Shown one piece after another: positions 21,488 through 34,600 of a stretch of 64,000 nt of DNA (position 1 is its first letter; the number at the start of each line of letters is the position of its first letter). This stretch comes from Siphonodentalium dalli. Its lineage: Eukaryota; Mollusca; Scaphopoda; Gadilida; Siphonodentaliidae. The stretch spans positions 95,195,319 through 95,259,318 of the forward strand of contig CP136066.1 in assembly GCA_032622095.1 (NCBI GenBank). The letters are read 5' to 3'. A model generated the notes under the pieces. The model made no database searches and was not told the DNA's origin. It saw only the letters and a program-made list of their open reading frames with translations. Position numbers and translations under genes: made by a program.

Positions 21488-21839
21488 CAAGCCTGGATAT
21501 AGTGTGTCTGACATTTGCAAAATGAGGTCCCCAGAGGGTGAATTTAGTGACGCTATCCCACACAGTGGGAACCTCGCTCTGCTTCGGCCTCAAATGCTAG
21601 GGGAGATCTACATGTAGGATCAGATTGAAGTTCCCCAGTTGAAGTTGGTGATGTTCACCCATTAGTCACCTTGATTATGCAATTTATCTTCTGCAAATTA
21701 AATTAGGGGCTATAGAAACTGAACAGAAGGGAAAAAGTAACTAAAACAATGTTAATTTGAGACTATAGTCACTTCCCAGAAGATGAGGCCTAAGCCAAAT
21801 GAAGTCCCCAGAGGGGGAATTTGGTGATGCTAGCCCACT
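21488..21839. mobile_element. Family E long form, truncated
   Basis: CAAGCCTGGATATAGTGTGT, GCAAAATGAGGTCCCCAGAG, the long-form middle (GTTGGTGATGTTCACCCATT, CTGCAAATTAAATTAGGGGC) and a final GTCCCCAGAGGGGGAATT. It stops inside GATGCTAGCCCAC, where a family F tail (CATCAATGAATATTTAGC) joins. Confidence 0.65.
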
Positions 21840-21957
21840 CATCAATGAATATTTAGCAAAGAAAGGTTTATAAATGGTGGTTGAATAAAAATGTAAAAAT
21901 TGAAAAAGGCTCTCAATAGATCAGTTTGATGATTGTTCTGGTATTAATATCACAATG

Positions 21958-22356
21958 TTAACCCTTTAGCCAACAGAAGGCCCCTGTGCCAATGCATTCT
22001 CTTATATATGCGAGTCGACCATAGGTCGCCTCGCATATATAAGAGAATGCATTGGCTTAACACATTAAAAATTATAAAATTGTTAAAGAATGTAAGAAAA
22101 AATGGTAAAAAGTGTTAAAAAAAGATTTGTTTTAGGCCAATGCATTCTCTTATATATGCGAGGCGACCTATGGTCGACTCGCATATATAAGAGAATGCAT
22201 TGGCACAGGGCTAACTGTAACTATCACAATGTGGTCAAGGAGCCGGTTCCAATGATATCCATATTTGTATGGTTCTATTGAGACAGACCGAAGATATTTT
22301 AGGCTGTTGAAGATTTATTTGGCCGGTTTTGGCCGGTTTGTTGGGTAAAGGGTTAA
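21958..22356. mobile_element. Family D TTAA element, copy 2 (opposite orientation)
   Basis: TTAACCCTTTAGCCAACAG to TTGTTGGGTAAAGGGTTAA. It carries two full hairpin cassettes with GTCGACCATAGGTCGCC and its mirror, joined by an AT-rich spacer (AAAATGGTAAAAAGTG). The unique flank with GGAGCCGGTTCC and GGCCGGTTTTGGCC is on the right here. This is the mirror image of 13444-13787 and is about 55 bp longer. Confidence 0.8.
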
Positions 22357-22379
22357 ATAATTTATACATGGTTCACACT

Positions 22380-23550
22380 GCCACTTGCCAAATTTTACGA
22401 ATGCAAAAATAGTTCACATATGGCAAAAATTATTTCCATTGACAAAAGATTTGGCAAGACAGTCAATGAAAGTGCTCACTCGTCTATCAATGGTAGTTAA
22501 TCTGACCATTAAGTATGTTGGTAATATTTACATAGCTATTAACCTCTTCACTGCTATGATGTCCGTAACTATTAAGACATAAAACTGCATGCCATGTGCT
22601 ATATGGTCCATAGGTACTACTGTACTACTACGGACCTGCTTCAGCACACTAGCAGTAGGCCATTATATATAACTGGAACTCACAGATTGGTGCATCGGAA
22701 TAACTGTATCACGAGTTTTCAAACAGTAGATCTTTGAAATAGGAATTGCTAATGCCATCCATATCAATGTTCTGGTATATCCCTTAATTTCGGTCCAATA
22801 CCATTTGGCAAATTCTAGGATAATTTGGCAAAAAATATTTTCCTTTGGCAAAACATTTGGCAGAAAAAATTTTGTTCAAGAGCGGACACTAATTTCAACC
22901 ATGAATACATGAACAAGCCTTGAAATAATTTAGGAATTAATTCATTGCCATAAATTGTTGGCTGGTAAAACATATGTGTGATACTGTATTTATTACATGC
23001 CTAAACAACATCTCTCTGATGTTATCCAATGTTTTCTTCATGTTATAATTTTTTAATTTGTTGTTTGTAACGATTACTTGATTTTCAAATTCCAATTGAG
23101 TCATTGAGCCAAACGTAATTTACATTGGCTTAATATTATGGAACAGCTTGAAACACAGATATGGGGTGTTTTTCATTAATAGGCAAGTTAACAAATAGAC
23201 AAAACACAATGCACATCTTAATCGTGTATCTTTTATAGAATGAGTTGCGGATGGCGCAAGGAAATTTCAAAAGAACAAGAGTTTGAGAGAAATGTAACTA
23301 TGCACAATAATATAAACTGAAAATATTTGTCTAAATTATGTCTGTTCTGCAGACATGTGGAACATGAAACTATATGCCGTAAATATAGCGCCACAGTTCA
23401 CTTAAAATACAGCATGTTTTGTAAATTATATGCTATGCGAATATATTTCTACCCGATACTAGCGGTCAACCATTCCATATACACCATGGGAAATGCTGAC
23501 ATAATTATGCAGGTGCCATTTAAATAGAAATAAGTGGGGCTAAAGTTGGT
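22380..23550. other. No gene recognised; TTGGCAAA-type repeats
   Basis: ACTTGCCAAATTTT, ATATGGCAAAAATTATTT and AGATTTGGCAAGAC at 22380-22460 and TTGGCAAATTCTAGGAT, TTTGGCAAAACATTTGGC at 22805-22865 share short TTGGCAAA units. A TTAACCTCTTCACTGCT motif near 22539 matches the left end of the element at 30682. No supported exon. Confidence 0.4.
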
Positions 23551-23552
23551 TA

Positions 23553-25000
23553 TACAGTGAAACCTGTTATGAGAGACCACCCATTTTGCCAACACAAAAT
23601 GGTCGTTAATGACAGGTGGTCGCCGACGACAGGATTGTTCCAATTTTGACTGAACTGACATCTATAATCAGTGTTAGATGTCTGAGCAAGTGAATTATTT
23701 TTATACACAAACTGGTTGAAAATGATTGTGATTATATGTTTAATCTTTTTTTTAATAAAGTATACTTTAAATTAATATTAGTAAAAAAACAAAAAAGAGA
23801 TTTATACAGGTAAATGCATGTTAAATAATGCAGTAGAACAGTGATCAAAGAACACACCGGGCACGTGAGTCGTGAGAGAAGGAAGAACGAGACCGATTCC
23901 TGGGGCGCAAATCAACTCCCAGCATGATAACTTGATAAAAAGGGAATAAACGTACATCAGTCGTGTCTTTATTTCATTCCCTGTCTCACATATTATTATA
24001 TTATTTTGGATGTATTAGTATTCATTAAACAGTGGGTGTCCTTGACCTAACCTGTAATGATTCTGGACACGTGCATAATTGACCTCCATTTAGTGACTGC
24101 GGAATATCTCTTTGATGTTTCTATTGTTGCGACATAGTTTATTGTGTAGTGTCTGCAAACTTATACTAGTACTTGATGATGTCACATGGAATGTTTTTAA
24201 TTTAATATGAAGCCCGGGAATGAGCATTATAAAAACTTGGAAAGCATGCATTGTCAGCGTGTTGTCATTCTTTCAATGAGACATATAGCGGGAGGATGCG
24301 AACTCCTGTATTTATTTAACAAAGGTTCCTATATGCTGTACGCTTCGGGTGCAGACATTAAATCCCTGCGTTGAGTAAGTTTGACACTTTGCCCTAAGCG
24401 TTTTCATGCTTCGCCACAATGAGGCAGTGACTGGATTAATGATAGGCCTATCGTTAAAACAACAGTACAGCCAAGCATAGTCTCAATTTTATGCTACAAT
24501 GGGATATAGGATCTTTTTTGTATTTCATTATACATTAGTTAGGTCAAACACATCGTCAACATTCACGTAAAAAATATAAGAGAGATGAAGTTTTTATAAT
24601 CCACGTTCCCAAATACTACTTTTGGATTAAAATGAACCAATGTTATATCTCCCCTGCTGGGAATTGCTTGGGAATCCCCAAATCATTGTCTGTGATGAAG
24701 CAACTGATTGCAAACAATTTTATTCAAAGAAATGCATCCAGCTGAAGCATCTGGGGCTCACAATTGCTGTTAATGTCGGAAAAGCACTCGTTAAAGACTT
24801 ATTTTTCATGTCTGGTGGTCCGTCATAACGGGTAAATTTGATCATTTTTGCCACAAATCACCGACCACTTGTCACTTTTGACAGGTGGTCGCTCACGGTA
24901 GGTCATTTATATAGTAAAACCAGTCCGTACAAAGCCAATGCAGTCGTTAAAGCGAGGTGGTCGCTCTTGGTAGTGGTCGCTCAAAGCAGGTTTCACTGTA
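23553..25000. mobile_element. Candidate pogo/Tc1-mariner-like element, non-autonomous
   Basis: TACAGTGAAACCTG at 23553 is the exact reverse complement of CAGGTTTCACTGTA ending at 25000. Both inner flanks carry AGACCACC / GGTGGTC motifs (about 23575, 23610, 24885, 24955). CAGTGAAACC-type termini with subterminal GACCACC blocks and a TA target are known for pogo/Tigger-like elements. The 1.45 kb interior has no recognisable DDE transposase; frames of 62-93 codons (24640-25119) show no helix-turn-helix or DDD motif. Confidence 0.6.
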
Positions 25001-25248
25001 CTATATATTATAAATTTGCTATCGACTCATGTCATCGCTGCACTGAAATATTAGTGATACGGGATATAGACACCGTTCGTTTGCACAGAAATATCGGTGT
25101 TACGGTTTCAAAGGGTTAAGTTTGATTAAAAACTGGTTATTATCAGTACATCGCCCAAAGTAGATCATTGACATTATGTACATCATTGCTCTTGGCAACA
25201 ACGTCAACTTGAAGTTCTTCCAGCTTGTAGACCACTTGTGGATTACAA

Positions 25249-25290
25249 TTATATGTATTCAATGGCTGCGATTCCATTGAATACATATAA
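25249..25290. repeat. Perfect 17 bp hairpin
   Basis: TTATATGTATTCAATGG and CCATTGAATACATATAA are exact complements around the 8 bp loop CTGCGATT. It lies 245 bp past the predicted stop codon of the TBC gene, on its 3' side. It is not a bacterial terminator in this context. Confidence 0.7.
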
Positions 25291-25534
25291 CTGACGTCAA
25301 CTGGTGTGGAATAAAGTTGGATATGGCATGATTTTGGAGATGTTTCAGCCTGTTGTTACCCATGACATGCGAGATAGATATTTCAAGGCTTGTAAACTCA
25401 CACATACATCTGAATTCACCGGTTCTGAGCCTGATCTCTCAGAATAAATATGATTAACTGGCCACATAGCTGACGACATTGAACGCATGCAGCCACATTT
25501 ATGTCGATGTCTGGTGTAAACAATGATGCTTTCA

Positions 25535-25682
25535 TCAGCTAAACAGGCCCCTCGGTGACCTTTCTTTCGGAAAGTCACTCATATCCTCAATCATTAGAAA
25601 ACTGTCTTCAACGTTCTTTTTACAGTATTTATAAAACAACTTCTCTGATTTAACTAAGACTGGGTCGAGATCGATCTTCAAC
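25535..25682 (-). CDS. TBC gene exon k (probable last exon)
   Basis: Acceptor TTTCATTTCAG, 148 bp to the TGA at 25535-25537. It encodes LKIDLDPVLVKSEKLFYKYC, then KKNVEDSFLMIEDMSDF and a short tail. The LDxVLxxAExLFYxYC helix normally closes a TBC domain. A weak donor (AAAG|GTCACC at 25559-25558) would allow another exon, but stopping here gives a complete domain. No AATAAA was seen close by on the minus strand. Confidence 0.75.
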
Positions 25683-28600
25683 CTGAAATGAAACGAGGGC
25701 AGTATAAGACATGTTGACTTTGCCGATTTAGGCAGGAGTCTCCCGAAAACCAGCCCTGGGAGATCGGGAAACAGTTTCTTTTGAATTCTGTAAAAATGAA
25801 AGATAAATATATCTTTAACACATGCAGCTAACTGCATACAATAGCAGTCACAAAGAGACGACAGAAATTCCATGAAAACAGACCGCGTAATTAGTCTGGG
25901 ATAATAAATCTCCACCGGATTATCCAAAGCTTATCTCATGACACCTCTCGTTCAATTAAATTAGTGTGGACACAAAGAAACCATGTGGTTTTAAGACCAC
26001 AGCATCATAATTATTCATCTGGCAAGAAGCAGAATCATGATTTTTAACCAAGTTATAAAAAGAAGTTATAATATAATAAAAGACAATAGAAGTGCAGAAG
26101 GATTCCTATTAATTGGTTGGACATGTTCAGATACAAATGGCCATTGGTCGGTTGTTTAACACAGCAGGTCTTTTTTATGAAATATAACACATTTGTTTTG
26201 TATGTTTTCAAAATATGCCATTTTTCATAGTAAATGTGCTCCAACGACCACAGAGCCATCAAATAAAACACACCCTACATTCATTTCTTATGTTTATATA
26301 GCTTTTTTCTTATTTATTTCCATACAATTTATAGGTTAAATTATTATTCTATTTTTCCCTAAATCTGTCTACTATAAAAAGATTATACCACTATATTATA
26401 GCACTGTAAGCCCAATATTTATCTGCGAGTTACGGATCGATTAGTCTATATCATAGTGTGCCAAGCGTGATCATTTCTTGCACTGATAGGATTAAGTGAT
26501 TTAGGTCAACAAGATGTGAAGTCGGATTGTGTTATGGTGACACAACACCCAATTTACAGCTGGCCAATCAACAAGCAAGATTTAGTATAATACACACAGG
26601 CTATGTAAATATTTCAATATGAGATCACATGACTCCTGACTGTCAAGTATGAGTTTCACAATGACTTACTTATTAATGCAGTCATACACCATAGCAGGAT
26701 CTGTGCATCCCATTAACTTAGTCCGAACCTCCAGCAGCAGAGTAACACACATGAACAACTCAAATGTGTATCTGTTATTGGCTGCGGGAAGTGCTGTCCT
26801 AGTTACTCCCCCTGAGAAAAAGAAAATACAACACCTCATAGATATGAAAGCCAACCACTTACCTTAATATTATCCTGCTAATTTGGTACTCCAAAAGGTA
26901 TACTACATTATTAGAATTACAACTATTAAATTACATTGTGAAATATTTGTTGAAAACATTTTCTTTATTGCAACTATCCATAGATAGTTTTATCAACGAA
27001 AAGTTTTATGCACGAAAAGTATAACTGATACTACTGGCTACTTTGCCACCTTTTTGGCATATCTTTGTGGAACATTCAGGCAGTTCTTCAATTCAGGAAA
27101 CAGTTTGGCTTTTTTTTGTTTTACGCACATGCCTTCTATCCATCAGGTGCTTGGTTAAAGCTCACATAATATTGGCATGATAGCATGAGGTCAAAAGGTT
27201 GGGTGGCAAAGTAGCCCCATGGGTTGGGGTTACTTTGCCACATTTCGTATTATTACCCCAAGATCTCTTCGTTGTTTAAAAATGTGCATGGTAAATCAGT
27301 TAAATTGGTATTATGGATAAATATGATACTCATTCACACAGGGGATGAAAAAATGTAATATGAATGCATGATGTAACTTTTGTAGGGGTGATGTTCCCTG
27401 TCAGTTGATTTTTAGACAAAAATGGACACTGAACATATTCAGTGGCCACGGTATTGTCCATAGAAATTACAGTTAAGTAGACTTTCTTAGTATATAATTT
27501 CTCAATGAAGATACGACTGCAATTAATGACTTGTGATATAAGTTTGATTTGGTCGTTTTACACTTACTGTCAGTGAAAACATGTGCAGCTTTGAAATATT
27601 TGTAAAATTTTGATATGGGACGACTCAAATGTACACCATATGGCAAAGTAGCCCCGACGTTTGTAACATGCCACATGAAAAATTACTTTTTACAGAAAAA
27701 CTCACAAACATTCAAAAAATTTCCAGAACTTAACATAAGCACGGAAACAAGAACAGATAGCAGTAATTATACTGCTATCAAAGCTTGGATATCATAATAC
27801 ATGACTCGTAGAACCTGAATATTAGGAGTCATATGTGAAATTTGAGAAATCTGTTAATCAAGTTTAAGCAGTGACCTTGACCTTCATAGTTTAAGGTCAA
27901 CCAGATTTTGGCATTTGTTTGGTAACCCTGAACCAATGCAATAAGAATTATCTATGACGAATGAATTTATTTAACTATTTATGCAAAAAATAACCTTGAA
28001 ATATTTTTTCACGGAGGGGTGGCAAAGTAGCCCCACATATGGCAAAGTAGCCCCGTTTTACGGTATTGAAAATGGTGTTGTTTGGGCTATTAAAAAGTCC
28101 ATTTTCTCTATTCGTTTTGCCAAAATGATACTGACACAAATGTTATCAAAACGAGTTATTTGAATATTTCTGTTATTATAGGAAGTGTCAGCAAGAAAGA
28201 GAGACCAAGCTTTATATCCAATGCGCAGATTTGACAACAAATCATTCAGTATGTCCAAGCTAATATTCCGCTTATCAGGCAAAATAAAATGAAAAAATTA
28301 GTTACAATCAACATTAGCTGTATGGCACAGGCATTGAGAAAATTAAGAAAATCATTCATAAATGAGATGTTGAAAACGATCACAAAACCTTATAATTTAG
28401 GACACTCTTTATTATCTACTGCTTCTGGGCGACGGAAGCATGGACGCACTTTATCAGAGGCGATCATTGGAATTTTGCTAGGATGACAAAAATTCAAAAA
28501 GTGTTTAAACCTCCTCTTTTGACAATCGATATCTGGCAATCAAAACATCTGATTAAATGCCCACTGAATATTCGAGTCACCGACAATTTTTTTCTGGTGC

Positions 28601-31600
28601 CTTGATATACGGTTTTATTAACAATCTATGTTGTAAAATATATGATTAAACAAGAGCACGCCATCGGGGCGTGGCATAATACACCCGTTTATGGAGTAGA
28701 GAGGGGCATGTAGACAGAACCCGTATTTGAACTTGATTTGTATACCAAATTTGGTTCAGTTCACTCGGTTCAATCTAAAGTTATCATCTGGAAACTGCAT
28801 ATCAGGTAAAATCTAAGTCGAAAAAGGGGCATAACTCAGTCAAAATCAGGCAGACGAAACCCATATTCGAACTTGATCTGTATTTTGGGGTGGTAAACTA
28901 ATACACCAAATTTGGTTCAGTTCACTTGATTCAATCTAAAGTTATCATCCGGAAACCGCAAATCAGATAAAATCTAAGTCGAATAAAAGGTCGGTAGACC
29001 TCATGTCCGCCTCTAAGTGTCGGCTTGATCCGACCGTTGTTTGCGCATAAAAACCTGTCTCTAGTGCTAGTAAACCTACATACCAAATTTAATTTCATTC
29101 AGTACACATTTACTAAAGAGACCTGTGTTTTGATGGGAAAAAGACACATACCAACTTTGGTTCAGATCAAATAATCCAAACTGGAGTTATCGGTCGGAAA
29201 CCAAAAATGTTAACAGACGGTCAAATTCTAAGTCGAAAAAGGGCCGTAACTCATGTAAAAATAATTGGACGGAACCCATATTCGAACTTGGCCTGTATCT
29301 TTAGCTGGGAAATACACATACCAACTTTGGTTCAGATCAAATAATCCAAATTGGAGTTATCGGTCGGAAACCAAAAATGTTAACAGACGGTAAAATTCTA
29401 AGTCGAAAAAGGGGCATAACTCTGGTGAAAATTGGCGGACGGAACCAGAATTCGAATTTGACCTGTCTTTTCTGCTAGTAAACCCACATACCAAATTTAA
29501 TTTAATTTGGTTCACTCTAACTAAAGTTATCATCCGGAAACCTCGGACGCACGCACACACGGACGCACGGATGCACAGGCTGATTATAATAGTCCTCCGA
29601 ACCCGTTGGGTCGGCGGACAAAAAGGGGAATAACAGTCAAAATCATGCGGACGAATCCCATTTTCGAACTTGATCTGTATTTTGGTGTGGTAAACTAACA
29701 TACCAAATTTGGTTCAGTTCACTCGATTCAATCTAAAGTTATCATCCGGAAACCAAAAGCAGACGGACGGACGGACGACAGACGGACGGATAACCCATTT
29801 ACATAATACGACTGTTTTTTCAAACGGGCGTATAAAAACTAAAATTCTTTACCATTTGAAACATCTTTGTCTCAGAAGATACCCAAAGAGAAATAGAAAA
29901 CATAGAAAGATTTCCCCCATTATGGCTCCCAGAATGCAACAGAACAGAATGAATTTTCAATGGAAGGGGAATAATTTTATCTTTAAAATATAGATTTATC
30001 CCCCCTCCATTGAAAATAATACAATCCAGATGAAACTTTAGCTCAAAAACAACATGTCGGTAACTCAACAAAAACAACATGTTCACACAGTTTATTATGC
30101 CGGATAAGTTGATAATACAATGTTTTGGAGCTTCCTCTTTCAAATGGTACATAATATGGCATATATTTTATATATGTGTTCTGGGGGTTTGATAATATTT
30201 TATATATGTGATCTGGGGGTTTGATAATATTTTATATATGTGATCTGGGGGTTTGGAGCTTCCTCTTTCAAATGGTACATAATATGGCATATATTTTATA
30301 TATGTGTTCTGGGGGTTTGATAATATTTTATATATGTGATCTGGGGGTTTGATAATATTTTATATATGTGATCTGGGGGTTTGATAATATTTTATATATG
30401 TGATCTGGGGGTTTGATAATATTTTATATATGTGATCTGGGGGTTTGATAATATTTTATATATGTGATCTGGGGGTTTGATAATATTTTATATATGTGAT
30501 CTGGGGGTTTGATAATATTTTATATATGTGATCTGGGGGTTTAATAATATTTTATATATGTGTTCTGGGGGTTTGAAAATTAAATGGGCCTTTAATAGGC
30601 TCATGGGTCGGATCTAATTATTTTCTGGTATAGAAAATGTAAACGTGGTGGTTTTATGGTGTCAGATCGGACAGGGCATCTTTAACCTCTACACTGCTGA
30701 TGATGTCATGTGCTGGGCCGTTGATGTTATGGTAAATTTCCAGTAGGAAATTATAACGGGAATATCATGAAAACCCTAAAACTGACTTCATTGAAAGGCT
30801 TAGAAGCCTTAGTCCACACAAAGTAAAAGTTTCATTTCTCAGGCCCACCCGCATGGTCCCCAGACTGAAAAGGAGACTTCTAGCTTAGAATAACCTGACC
30901 CCCGCATGCATGCTTTTTATTCATTTTTCACACAAAAAAACCATAAATTTATTGCTGAATACAGTTAAACTTCGTTAAGTCGAACGTCGGTAACTCAAAT
31001 ACCCATCTTAAGTCGAAGCCATTGCCTGGTCCCGGCTGAGCTTGTGTGCAAAGCCAATAGAATAATCACAGTTAAGTCGAAGGTGGATAGTCGAAATTCC
31101 CGCTTAAGGCGAAACGAAATTTGGTCCCACCAGCCAGCTTATAACACTAATTACTACGGTTAAATCGAAATGCCGTCGGCAACGCATTGCCATGTGATTT
31201 TAACTCAGTGTGCTTCCATTCAATTGCATAAAAAGCTGTGAAGTTTCTTAGTCTTTGTTTGTCCTAATGCATTATTTACTTAACATATTAACGAGGTGCG
31301 TGGGTCAATTTCCACCGTGTGAGGATCAGTATATAGTGTTGACAGACGAAATGAAAAATCAAATTTAAACCGCTTGATATAGAGAATAATTTAATTCAGT
31401 CATGTCTTCCCAAAACGAAAACGATGTTCCAAACGAAGAAATGCGCCATCCATCTGATGACGGAAAGAAAAAATGGATGTTAGAAGCATCGAAGAACAGC
31501 TTTTGTAGCGATTGGTGGCTAAGGAACGCAAGATGACGCAATGCATGGCTATGACCTTGTAATGCGATATATGATGACTCAAGCAAACACGGCCGACGAA

Positions 31601-34600
31601 AATGAAAATGAAAATTGAAGAACACATCCTGCTAAAAATATAGAGTTTCCCCCCTTCTATTGTCTACATTGTCATGTCAATTATTTTCTTTTCAATCAAA
31701 CTGCGGTCACCTGTGAAGTGTCCATGTTTATACAGCATTTTCACACATTATGACACAATCAAGGTTTTAGGAGAGTGCGAAAATCAATTAAGGTTGTCAC
31801 CCTGCAATCTAAGTGCATCTGCACCTGTCCATTTTACTGACCAAAATCGAACGTACTTTTGGGACCACACGCGGGAGAAATGGGTGGTCTTCCGCATTTT
31901 GGAGGTATTCACTATGGCAGTCCGGGAGTCTCAGACAATCCGTGAAACTTAACAGCTCTGGTACAGACATATAGTACACAGTGTGACATTTTACATCCAC
32001 ACTCAGTATAGAAGCCAAGAGGTTAATGGGCTCAGGTGTCCCATCTAATTATTTTCTAGTATAGAAAATGGAAAGATGGCCGTTTTATGGTGTCAAATCG
32101 GATAGGACATTTTAAGAATAGAATTAGAATTACCAAGGTTTTCAAACTCTTTCATCTCTTCTTTTCTGCGAGCATTTTCAGCGGCCAGAGATGACATCTC
32201 TAGGTGATGACTGCTCAGAATCTCAAAACATGTCAGTGAATCGTCAAAATTAAATTCCCTTTTAAAGCCGAGAAGTAACCACCTGGAAAAATAACAATCC
32301 TATTTTAGGACCATGCGAATTGGCACTCAGACGCAGATTCAAATCCGATATCAATTTCCTCAAGGCTGATGTCGATATCGAATCAAATCAGCTTGCCACC
32401 GGTGTATATAGCATACCCCAGGTCTTCAAGTCAGTTGCGAGTTTGAAATTATAGAAGGCATTGGAGAAATTTCAGTGTGCATTTTGAAAGAAAATATATG
32501 TATACATCACATGTGTGATTCACTAGTTTATAATTTACAAATGTATATATATATTCCAACAAGAGGCTGCACCGGAGTTGCTGGCATACCTGCACAGTGG
32601 AAAATTGGAACTGACAAAGTATGGTTGAGATATTTGCGCGAAAAAAAACCGCAACACTTTCATATTTTAAACAAAGATAAATAACACTAGAACAGAAAAC
32701 ATGAACAAAACATTTGAACACTCAATTGACTGCCATCATAGTAGTGAACATCCATACCAAATTTCATTGATATCCATCAACTGGTGGTGGAAATATGGAC
32801 AAAAAAACAACACTTCCAAATAAACAAAGATGAATAACTCTAGAACAGAAAACCGGAATAAATGATTGAACAATCAATTGATGGCCTTCATAGTAGTGAA
32901 CATCCATACCAAATTTCAATGAGATTTGTCAACCGGTGGTGGATATATCTGCTCGGACAAATGAATAACTCTAGAAACGGAAAAAAACGATTGAACTATG
33001 AGGAAATTCAACGGAATGTTGAATTTCCTCATAGTTGAAGTTCCTCATAGTAGTGAACATCCATACCAAATTTCATTCAGATCCGACAACCATCTTGTAT
33101 ATTGAGATTTACTTTACCAACTCTGAGCAAATTATTTCATTGGATGTCGATTTTGTGAAGTAATAGTGATGATAAGAAGACGCACAATTGTAAATTGATA
33201 AGTAGATGCAATTGCAATGAATATGATACAGTGCAGGAAGAGATGATGTTCCCATCAGTCACTCAGAATAATTATCAAAATCATTGAGAATTACACCCGG
33301 AGATTTAGATAGGCCTCAATATATGGTTCCGGACATTTGCAGAATGAGATCCCCAGACGGTGAGTGAACTTAGTGATTTTTTTTTAATTGAACAAGGATT
33401 TCAATCTAATTGTTTTGTCCCTGACTCTCCCCATATTTGACCCAGTCACCCCATTTGAACAAATCTGAACGCCACTCACCCAATAAGCTAAGTAGGCCTG
33501 ATGGTTTTTGAGAAGAAGTTGTTTTAAGAATTACTATGGAGGGAAACAGTTATGGCCCTGTTTTCGCAACCTTTTGTTTGACTTAATTTAACAAATCTGA
33601 ATGTGAGTCACCCAGGGAACATCCACAACAAATATGAACCATTCGGTCTTATGGTTCTGGAGAAGAAGAGGATTCTTGACAGACAGATGAGAAGTGATGA
33701 CTATAGCTTTGCCGGAGATGTCATCTCGGGTGAGCTAAAAAGCTTCAAATAACCCATGTCCATAACAGATTAAGTTGACAACTATTCACTCACCTGTGGC
33801 AAAAGTAGAGGTCACCGAGGTCATTTCCTACGAGGCTCCACAGAAGATGTGAGTCCAATTCACCGAGAAGACCTTTGACTAGGTCTGGAAATTATTAATG
33901 AACAACATAGAGAAAGTATATAGCAAGAAATTATAATTGTGCTGTCTGTCTCAGAGATTTTGAATTTTGATCAAATGTTTTTGTTTAAAGGGACTCAAGG
34001 CCTACAAAGTGGGTTCATGTGAAATAACATAAATTTTATAATAGTCTTGAACCCTGAACTGGAGCTGTACTGGTGCAGCATTAAAGACCCTGTGCCAGTG
34101 CATTCACTTATATATGTGAGTCTCACATAGGGAGCCTCGCACATATATAAAGAGAATGCATGGTCAAAATAAATATTGTTAGGCCATGCATTCTCTTATA
34201 TATGTGTGGCTACCTATGGGAGATTCGCATATATAATAAGAGAATGCATTGAAACAGGGTTTTCGCAAAATTTCAGGAAGCTCCAGTCATGGAAAGGTTA
34301 AAAGAACTATCATCATCAACAAGTAAATTTGAAAATAGATCGATTTTGTTCTATTTTTCATTATTAGTTACTCTCCAATAACGAGATTTTGCATATCAAA
34401 ACCATAGTTATGTAAACATTACTGTTACAGTGTAATTACACGCAAAATTCCAATTAAAACCAGTAAGATATCAAAGTCTAAACAAAACTGGACCGTAAAC
34501 GTTGGAAAAGATCAAAGCATTGAAAAATATTCTGAAATATATTTGGACTTAACACACAATTAGTGGTTTTTGTTGACAAATAACTGTAATAGTTTTGTTT

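Noticed and set aside
25249-25290. Rho-independent terminator
   Set aside because: A perfect hairpin with no U tract requirement met, and the context is an animal gene, so bacterial termination does not apply.
25535-25927. 130-codon ORF read as one continuous protein
   Set aside because: Only the part from 25682 down is exon; the upstream 80 codons are intron before a clear TTTCATTTCAG acceptor.
29357-29993. Frames of 94-114 codons in the 29 kb region
   Set aside because: They run through the family J repeat, its (GGAC)n tail and the family G hairpin; similar peptides appear wherever these repeats occur.
30127-30577. CRISPR-like array
   Set aside because: The 32 bp units are contiguous with no unique spacers, and the genome is eukaryotic; it is a minisatellite.
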